Assembly (NCBI GenBank): GCA_022425565.1
Contig: JAKMFG010000207.1
Location: 1 to 10,195, forward strand
DNA: 10,195 bases
DNA from: Alphaproteobacteria bacterium
GTDB taxonomy: Bacteria > Pseudomonadota > Alphaproteobacteria > Puniceispirillales > Puniceispirillaceae
Direction of reading: 5' to 3'
Positions 6,506 to 10,195 of the stretch are shown here, one piece after another. Made by a program: the position numbers and the translations under genes. How positions within the stretch are numbered: the first letter of the stretch is position 1; each line of letters begins with the position of its first letter. The notes under the pieces were generated by a model. The model searched no databases, was not told where the DNA came from, and worked only from the letters and a program-made list of their open reading frames with translations.

Positions 6506-6985
6506 ATGGCGGAAAGCGACATCGACAAAGGGGGCATCACACCGGCGGCAAATGTCACCTCGGTGCTGTTTGCCTGCAACATCAACGCGGTCCGCTCTGC
6601 CATGGCCGAAGCCATGATCAAGGTCCGTTTTCCAGGCCGCATCTTCACCGATTCCTGCGGTGTCGAGCCTGGCGAGCAGGACGGGTTCGCGATTGCCGTG
6701 ATGGAAGAGGCTGGTATCGACCTGTCTTCCCACCAGCCGAAAGGGTTTGATGATCTCGACTGTGAATTCTATGACGTGATTATCTCCTTCTCTCCGGAAG
6801 CGCATGACCGTGCTCTCGAGATCACCCGCAACATCGACTGCCAGACTTTCCACTGGCCGGTCGACAATCTTGCCGGACTCCAGGGATCGCGCGAGGAGCG
6901 GCTTCGGGCCTACCGGGCCGTCCGCGACGATATCAGCGCAAAGCTGAAAGCATGGCTGCCGCAGGAAAACGAGGGCGAGGGTTGA
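6506..6985 (+). CDS. Low-molecular-weight protein-tyrosine-phosphatase family protein
   Basis: The 159-residue protein has the LMW-PTP/ArsC-like fold signature. A beta strand VTSVLFA leads into the P-loop CNINAVRS (C24 to S31), which fits the C-x5-R-S phosphate-binding pattern with nucleophile C24 and R30. The loop departs from the textbook CxGNxCRS by having alanine and valine before the arginine, a variant seen in alphaproteobacterial members. The usual general-acid DP motif is not clear; D120 in FHWPVDNL is the likely counterpart. No obvious resolving cysteine pair of arsenate reductase type is present, so phosphatase is favoured over ArsC. GGAAGG lies 8 bases before the ATG. Substrate unknown. 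The stop precedes infA by 58 bases. Confidence 0.87.
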   Translation: MAESDIDKGGITPAANVTSVLFACNINAVRSAMAEAMIKVRFPGRIFTDSCGVEPGEQDGFAIAVMEEAGIDLSSHQPKGFDDLDCEFYDVIISFSPEAHDRALEITRNIDCQTFHWPVDNLAGLQGSREERLRAYRAVRDDISAKLKAWLPQENEGEG

Positions 6986-7043
6986 CCTTTTGGCCGTTTT
7001 TGGCCATTGGTAGGGCACTTCAATTCAAAGCGGAAAGGCGCTC

Positions 7044-7262
7044 ATGGCCAAGGAAGGCGTAATTGAATTCTCGGGAACGGTAGCAGAACTGCTGCCGAAC
7101 GCGATGTTTCGGGTAAAGCTCGACAATGATCACGAGGTGCTTGCGCATACCAGCGGCAAGATGCGGAAGAACCGCATCCGAATCCTCGCCGGTGACCGGG
7201 TGAATGTTGAAATGACACCCTACGACCTGACCAAGGGCCGGATCACATTCCGGTTCAAGTAG
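7044..7262 (+). CDS. infA: Translation initiation factor IF-1
   Basis: IF-1 binds the A site of the 30S subunit and assists IF-2 and IF-3 in selecting initiator tRNA. The 72-residue product is a single OB-fold (S1-like) domain of canonical length. It begins [20 protein letters not shown] and includes [20 protein letters not shown] and a basic [12 protein letters not shown] stretch, ending with [15 protein letters not shown] precedes the ATG at suitable spacing. The 58-base upstream gap contains a small hairpin (TGGCC-GTTTTT-GGCCA, 6991-7006). A TTGACC at 6982-6987 has no good -10 partner, so infA may depend on upstream promoters. Confidence 0.98.
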   Translation: MAKEGVIEFSGTVAELLPNAMFRVKLDNDHEVLAHTSGKMRKNRIRILAGDRVNVEMTPYDLTKGRITFRFK

Positions 7263-7314
7263 GCCGGCCACTCACAGCAGCCCGCGCTGTCCCTCGCCGG
7301 ATGAAGGGGGCCAG

Positions 7315-7905
7315 ATGACCACCACAGCCCATCAGCTTGTGCTTGCCTCTGCCTCGCCGCGGAGACTGGATTTGCTTGCCCAGATCGGCATCACGCCAGA
7401 CCTGGTGTTGCCCGCTGACATCGATGAGACGCCGCGCCGTGGTGAGCTGCCTGCTGATTATGCAAGGCGCATGGCGCTGGAAAAGGCCGCCGCTGCCGCC
7501 ACGCTTGGCGCGCCGGATGGCGCCGCCATCCTTGCCGGTGACACGGTGGTGGCGCGGGGCCGCATGATTCTTCCCAAGACAGAGGCCGAGAGCGAAGCCC
7601 GGCAATGCCTCGACCTGTTGTCGGGGCGTCGCCACCGGGTGATTGGTGGCATCGCTCTTCGCTGTCCGGACGGCCGCATTGTCAGCAGGCTGGTGACCAG
7701 CCGGGTGACGATGAAACGTCTGAGCGCGGCCGAAACCGACGCCTATATCGCCACCAGCGACTGGCAGGGAAAGGCCGGAGGCTATGCCATTCAAGGGCTG
7801 GCCGCCGCCCTGATCCGGCACATAGAGGGCTCCTACTCCAACATTGTCGGCTTCAGCCTTTATGATATTGCGGCCATGCTGCGCGGCAACGGCCTGCTGC
7901 GATGA
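7315..7905 (+). CDS. maf: Maf family nucleoside triphosphate pyrophosphatase
   Basis: Maf proteins hydrolyse non-canonical or pyrimidine nucleoside triphosphates to monophosphates and affect septum formation when overproduced in Bacillus. The 196-residue product shows ASASPRRLDLL (11-21) with the nucleotide-binding S14-P-R-R17, DETP (37-40), K57 in LEKAA, the metal-binding or catalytic GDTVV (D76), K88, GKAGGYAIQG (152-161) and GSYSNIVGFSLYD (172-184). The Q160-bearing GYAIQG motif resembles the YhdE/Bacillus Maf branch (dTTP/UTP pyrophosphatase) rather than YceF. AAGGGGG precedes the ATG by 4 bases. The stop overlaps the RNase start as ATGA, so translation should be coupled. Confidence 0.96.
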   Translation: MTTTAHQLVLASASPRRLDLLAQIGITPDLVLPADIDETPRRGELPADYARRMALEKAAAAATLGAPDGAAILAGDTVVARGRMILPKTEAESEARQCLDLLSGRRHRVIGGIALRCPDGRIVSRLVTSRVTMKRLSAAETDAYIATSDWQGKAGGYAIQGLAAALIRHIEGSYSNIVGFSLYDIAAMLRGNGLLR

Positions 7906-9131
7906 GCGGCGGCGCACGCATTCTGATCGAGACATCCCCCGGCCAGTCGCGCGCGCTGCATCTGATCGACGGTCTGGCCATTGAGGCCTGGTATGATTTC
8001 CATCATGACCCCGACCTGACGGGATCTGTTCACAGGGCACGGATAGACCGTGTCTTCCCGGCCCAGAACCGTGCCACCGCAACGCTTGAGGGCGCAGGCG
8101 CGGTATCCGTTCGCATGACACGTCACGACAGGCTGGTGGCTGGTGAGACGGCAACCGTTACCCTTGTGGCAGCACCGCGCGAAGCCAAGCCCTGGCAGGC
8201 GGTTACAGGTGCCAGACTTGCCGGAAGGAACATGGTGCTTCTGCCGGGCGGTGAGGGAATCGCCACCTCGCAGCGGATGACCCAGCCACCGGCCGCGCCC
8301 ACAATGGATGCGTTGCAATCGATGATCGGGGGCACCCCCGGGTTCGGGGTGATCCTGCGCCGTCATGCCGGCGCCTCACAGGACCTTGCCGGCGAGGCTG
8401 CCGCGCTGGTCGCCGCCTGGCAGGCCGGCCTGCGTGATGTCGACGGAACGGGTTGCCTGTTCGATCCTGGCGGTCTCGCTGCACGGATTGCGGTTCAGGA
8501 GCCGTATGTGTCGTGCGACCTTGTTGGGCCCGGTGAGGCTGGCGACTTCGATGCGCTTTGGGACATCATGATCGACGCGACGACACGGCCCGATATTCCG
8601 CTTGCTGGGGGCGGGGTGATGTGGGTCGAACCAACCCGTGCCCTGACGGCGATCGACCTCGATAGCGGCAATGGCGATCTTGCCGGGCTGTTTTCCGCTG
8701 CGCCGGATGCCATTGCACACCAGCTGCGCCTTCGCCAGACAGGTGGCCTCGTGGCTGTCGATGTCCCGCGCGCATCACCTGCAGCCGGCCGGGAATTTGA
8801 CGAGGCGCTGGACCGCGCGCTGGCGCGCGACTCGCGCTCGCCGGAGAGGATGGGCCGGAGCCGCGGCGGAGTGACTGAGATTCGCATTGCGCATGGCAGG
8901 CCCGGCCCGGCGATGTGGGCAGCCGACCGGGTGGCAGTCGATGCGCTGGCGGCTCTGCGCGCCATATCCCTGCGCCCGCAACTGGCAAGTCCGCGCCTCG
9001 AATGCCGGCCTGATACCGCTGACTGGCTTCGCGGGCCTGGCGCTGGCGCTCTGGCATCGCTTGACAGGAAGGTCGAGCTTGTTGTTTCGTCCGAAGCCGG
9101 ACCAGCCACCCTCATCGAGGCCCCAAGATGA
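7902..9131 (+). CDS. Ribonuclease E/G family protein, short divergent form
   Basis: The 409-residue protein is related to the catalytic half of RNase E/RNase G, endoribonucleases acting in mRNA decay and rRNA processing. A degenerate S1-like segment spans about 38-90 (GSVHRARIDRVFPAQNRATA). The DNase I-like catalytic region carries the two metal-binding aspartates expected of active enzymes: D252 in ALTAIDLDSGN (counterpart of E. coli D303) and D287 in GGLVAVDV (counterpart of D346). The zinc-link CPxCxG of RNase E is absent: only three cysteines occur and none form a CxxC. There is also no long C-terminal scaffold. ATGA overlaps join it to maf upstream and yacG downstream. Such short proteins between maf and yacG are usual in Alphaproteobacteria and distinct from the main RNase E. 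Whether it cleaves RNA is not established by sequence. Confidence 0.9.
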   Translation: MSGGARILIETSPGQSRALHLIDGLAIEAWYDFHHDPDLTGSVHRARIDRVFPAQNRATATLEGAGAVSVRMTRHDRLVAGETATVTLVAAPREAKPWQAVTGARLAGRNMVLLPGGEGIATSQRMTQPPAAPTMDALQSMIGGTPGFGVILRRHAGASQDLAGEAAALVAAWQAGLRDVDGTGCLFDPGGLAARIAVQEPYVSCDLVGPGEAGDFDALWDIMIDATTRPDIPLAGGGVMWVEPTRALTAIDLDSGNGDLAGLFSAAPDAIAHQLRLRQTGGLVAVDVPRASPAAGREFDEALDRALARDSRSPERMGRSRGGVTEIRIAHGRPGPAMWAADRVAVDALAALRAISLRPQLASPRLECRPDTADWLRGPGAGALASLDRKVELVVSSEAGPATLIEAPR

Positions 9132-9385
9132 CGACATCAGGCATGCCAGAAGATACCAGTGGGACAGACGGCGCGGGTCTTGCCTGTCCGATCTGCAGCG
9201 AACCGGCAGCTCCACCGGCTGAGAAAGGTGGGCGCAGTCCGCGGCCTTTCTGCTCGCGGCGTTGTGCTGATATCGACCTTGGACGCTGGTTTCAGGAGCG
9301 TTATGCCATTCCGGCGGTCGAGGGATCGGACGATTCGATTGTCGAGTCACTGGCCGGTGCCGGCAGGCCGCCAGAGCAGGAATAG
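9128..9385 (+). CDS. yacG: Zinc-ribbon protein YacG (DNA gyrase inhibitor family, DUF329)
   Basis: The 85-residue product has the YacG four-cysteine zinc-binding pattern: C20-P-I-C23, then C42-S-R-R-C46, followed by the diagnostic ADIDLGRW (47-54). E. coli YacG binds GyrB and inhibits gyrase supercoiling; that activity here is inferred from family membership. The N-terminal 17 residues are low-complexity and the C terminus is acidic and disordered, as in relatives. The start ATG overlaps the RNase stop (ATGA). An internal Met at residue 6 is an alternative start. It is the last gene of the cluster, followed after 22 bases by a terminator-like hairpin. Confidence 0.95.
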   Translation: MTTSGMPEDTSGTDGAGLACPICSEPAAPPAEKGGRSPRPFCSRRCADIDLGRWFQERYAIPAVEGSDDSIVESLAGAGRPPEQE

Positions 9386-9407
9386 CCGCTTGCGAACATA
9401 CCGTTCG

Positions 9408-9431
9408 TCGAAGCCGGCAACGCTTCGATTT
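9408..9431 (+). terminator. Weak candidate terminator of the murA-yacG cluster
   Basis: A perfect 7-bp stem TCGAAGC/GCTTCGA with a 7-base loop (9415-9421) starts 23 bases after the yacG stop and is followed by TTT. The position is right for an operon end, but the T-tract is short and the stem only moderately GC-rich. Efficiency is doubtful. Confidence 0.3.
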
Positions 9432-9436
9432 CACGC

Positions 9437-9465
9437 TGGACAGCATGCTGACAGGCGGTTATACC
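9437..9465 (+). promoter_or_regulatory. Promoter candidate for tRNA-Phe
   Basis: TGGACA (9437-9442; 5 of 6 to the -35 consensus) and TATACC (9460-9465; 4 of 6 to the -10 consensus) are separated by the ideal 17 bases. The predicted start near 9472 places a leader of about 47 bases, containing the hairpins at 9474-9518, ahead of the mature tRNA. Confidence 0.5.
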
Positions 9466-9473
9466 GTTTTCCT

Positions 9474-9518
9474 CTGCCGGTTTCGGCAGATCTTCGCAGG
9501 CGGTTCCGCCTGCCGAAA
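9474..9518 (+). repeat. Nested, mutually exclusive inverted repeats in the tRNA-Phe leader
   Basis: Three pairings are visible. CTGCCG (9474-9479) pairs with CGGCAG (9484-9489) over a GTTT loop. GCAGGCGG (9496-9503) pairs perfectly with CCGCCTGC (9506-9513) around TT. TTTCGGCAG (9481-9489) pairs perfectly with CTGCCGAAA (9510-9518). The third pairing competes with both of the others. No T-tract follows any stem, so they are not ordinary intrinsic terminators. The segment abuts the first base of mature tRNA-Phe. Confidence 0.65.
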
Positions 9519-9594
9519 GCCCGGGTAGCTCAGTTGGTAGAGCAGCGGATTGAAAATCCGCGTGTCGGTGGTTCGAGTCCGCCCCCGGGCACCA
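9519..9594 (+). tRNA. tRNA-Phe (anticodon GAA), complete with encoded CCA
   Basis: The 76 bases form a full cloverleaf. There is an acceptor stem GCCCGGG/CCCGGGC, a D arm GCTC/GAGC with AGTTGGTA loop, an anticodon stem GCGGA/TCCGC around TTGAAAA (anticodon GAA) and a T arm GGTGG-TTCGAGT-CCGCC. Discriminator A and CCA follow. A phage-type integrase gene follows 76 bases downstream in the same direction, so the 3' part of this tRNA gene is the likely attachment site. The tRNA remains intact, as is usual when an element carries an identical 3' end copy. Confidence 0.98.
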
Positions 9595-9600
9595 TTTTTC

Positions 9601-9661
9601 CCCACGATACCCACGTCAACTCACTGTTATCCCGAGCTTTTCGGTGTGTAACTGCGTGGGT
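9601..9661. repeat. Repeated CCCACG hexamers between tRNA-Phe and the integrase
   Basis: CCCACG occurs directly at 9601-9606 and 9610-9615, and inverted as CGTGGG at 9655-9660. The second copy extends to a 7-bp perfect inverted match (ACCCACG 9609-9615 with CGTGGGT 9655-9661). Short repeated motifs between an attachment site and an integrase gene can be arm-type recombinase or excisionase sites. That reading is inference; chance occurrence is not excluded. Confidence 0.3.
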
Positions 9662-9670
9662 GGTTTGTTC

Positions 9671-10195
9671 ATGGGTAACCGTAGAGTGGTACAATATGTG
9701 TACCAAAGAGGCACAACCTACTACTTCGTCAGGCGTGTCCCTAAGGATGTCCAGCGGCACTACAAGTCGTCGAGAGTGGTCATTTGCCTAAAGACAAGCC
9801 GACGTGACCAGGCTGTCCGGGCCGGGATGTCTATCGCCCAAAGGCTCGAGGATTACTGGTTGTCTTTGAGACTGGCCAGCCTCGACATCCCCGGCTTGCA
9901 TCTGATTCGAGATAGACCACTACCAACCACCTCTACCTCTTCACAGACACTCCATGACGCGCTGGAGCTTTACCTGAGGCTAAAAGGCGTTGGTAAGGGG
10001 AAGGTGTTCCGTCGAGGAGCCGAGAGGAACATCCAGACCGTCATCGACGTCTTAGGCGATAGGCCGCTCGATGCTTACTCATCCTCAGACGCTGCATCGC
10101 TTCGTGATTACCTTCTGGCCAAGGGGCTGACGACGAACTCGGTGAAGCGTAACTTCTCGACCATCCGCTCCATCATCAACTTGTGCATCCAGGAG
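9671..10195 (+). CDS. Tyrosine-type site-specific integrase, N-terminal part, DUF6538-containing (runs off window)
   Basis: From the ATG at 9671 the frame stays open for 175 codons to the window end, so the gene is cut by the window rather than broken. Residues about 8-30 (QYVYQRGTTYYFVRRVPKDV) match the DUF6538 domain typical of many proteobacterial phage-type integrases. From about 93 onward (SQTLHDALELYLRLKG... to the end) the sequence resembles a SAM-like core-binding domain, with VKRNFSTIRSIINLC at 158-172. The catalytic domain with the R-H-R-Y residues would lie outside. The gene points away from tRNA-Phe, the normal layout for an element integrated there. It uses AGA, AGG, CTA and TTA codons that are scarce in the core genes. 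Its first part (9661-9720) is only 43% GC, which supports horizontal origin. The start has only a weak GGGTGG upstream. Confidence 0.88.
   Translation, partial: MGNRRVVQYVYQRGTTYYFVRRVPKDVQRHYKSSRVVICLKTSRRDQAVRAGMSIAQRLEDYWLSLRLASLDIPGLHLIRDRPLPTTSTSSQTLHDALELYLRLKGVGKGKVFRRGAERNIQTVIDVLGDRPLDAYSSSDAASLRDYLLAKGLTTNSVKRNFSTIRSIINLCIQE

Noticed and set aside
6506..6985. Arsenate reductase ArsC
   Set aside because: P-loop superfamily is shared, but the resolving cysteine pair and any ars neighbours are missing.
9474..9518. Intrinsic terminator for the upstream operon
   Set aside because: The stems are strong, but no T-tract follows on either strand and the segment lies downstream of a good promoter match for tRNA-Phe.
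9159..9791. 210-residue plus-strand ORF covering yacG, tRNA-Phe and the integrase start
   Set aside because: It reads through a tRNA gene and two better-supported coding frames.
1..10195. CRISPR array, insertion sequence or tandem repeat
   Set aside because: No regularly spaced direct repeats, transposase frame or terminal inverted repeats were seen on either strand.

Overview
The window looks like a GC-rich alphaproteobacterial chromosome segment. Most of it is a cluster whose gene order I recognise as alphaproteobacterial: a small basic ORF, murA, a DUF2948 gene, hisD, a UPF0262 gene, a low-molecular-weight phosphatase, infA, maf, an RNase E/G-like gene and yacG. DUF2948 and UPF0262 are families I know mainly from Alphaproteobacteria. 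The lineage below class level cannot be fixed from the sequence alone.

Left end (1-2284, minus strand): tRNA-Thr(GGT), then a two-gene operon. In transcription order this is a TVP38/TMEM64 (VTT-domain) membrane protein followed by a mercuric-reductase-like flavoprotein disulfide oxidoreductase, joined by an ATGA stop/start overlap. A roughly 300-base divergent intergenic region (2285-2586) separates this operon from the main cluster. It holds an inverted repeat near the TVP38 start and a candidate rightward promoter.

Centre (2587-9385, plus strand): ten tightly packed co-directional genes. They cover peptidoglycan precursor synthesis (murA), histidine synthesis (hisD), translation initiation (infA), nucleotide-pool or division control (maf), RNA processing (RNase E/G-like) and a small zinc-ribbon protein (yacG). 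Three genes have no well-established role (the small ORF, DUF2948, UPF0262), and one phosphatase has an unknown substrate. Several stops and starts overlap or nearly touch: small ORF/murA by 20 bases, hisD/UPF0262 1 base apart, maf/RNase ATGA, RNase/yacG ATGA. Translational coupling is therefore likely. A second promoter candidate sits before hisD.

Right end (9386-10195): a weak terminator candidate, a good promoter match, a leader with competing hairpins, and tRNA-Phe(GAA). Immediately downstream, in the same direction, is the 5' part of a tyrosine recombinase of the DUF6538 type that runs off the window. Its codon use and base composition differ from the core genes. This is the typical left boundary of an integrative element inserted at the 3' end of tRNA-Phe. 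The most unusual biology is probably the element's cargo, which lies beyond the window; what is visible is its boundary.
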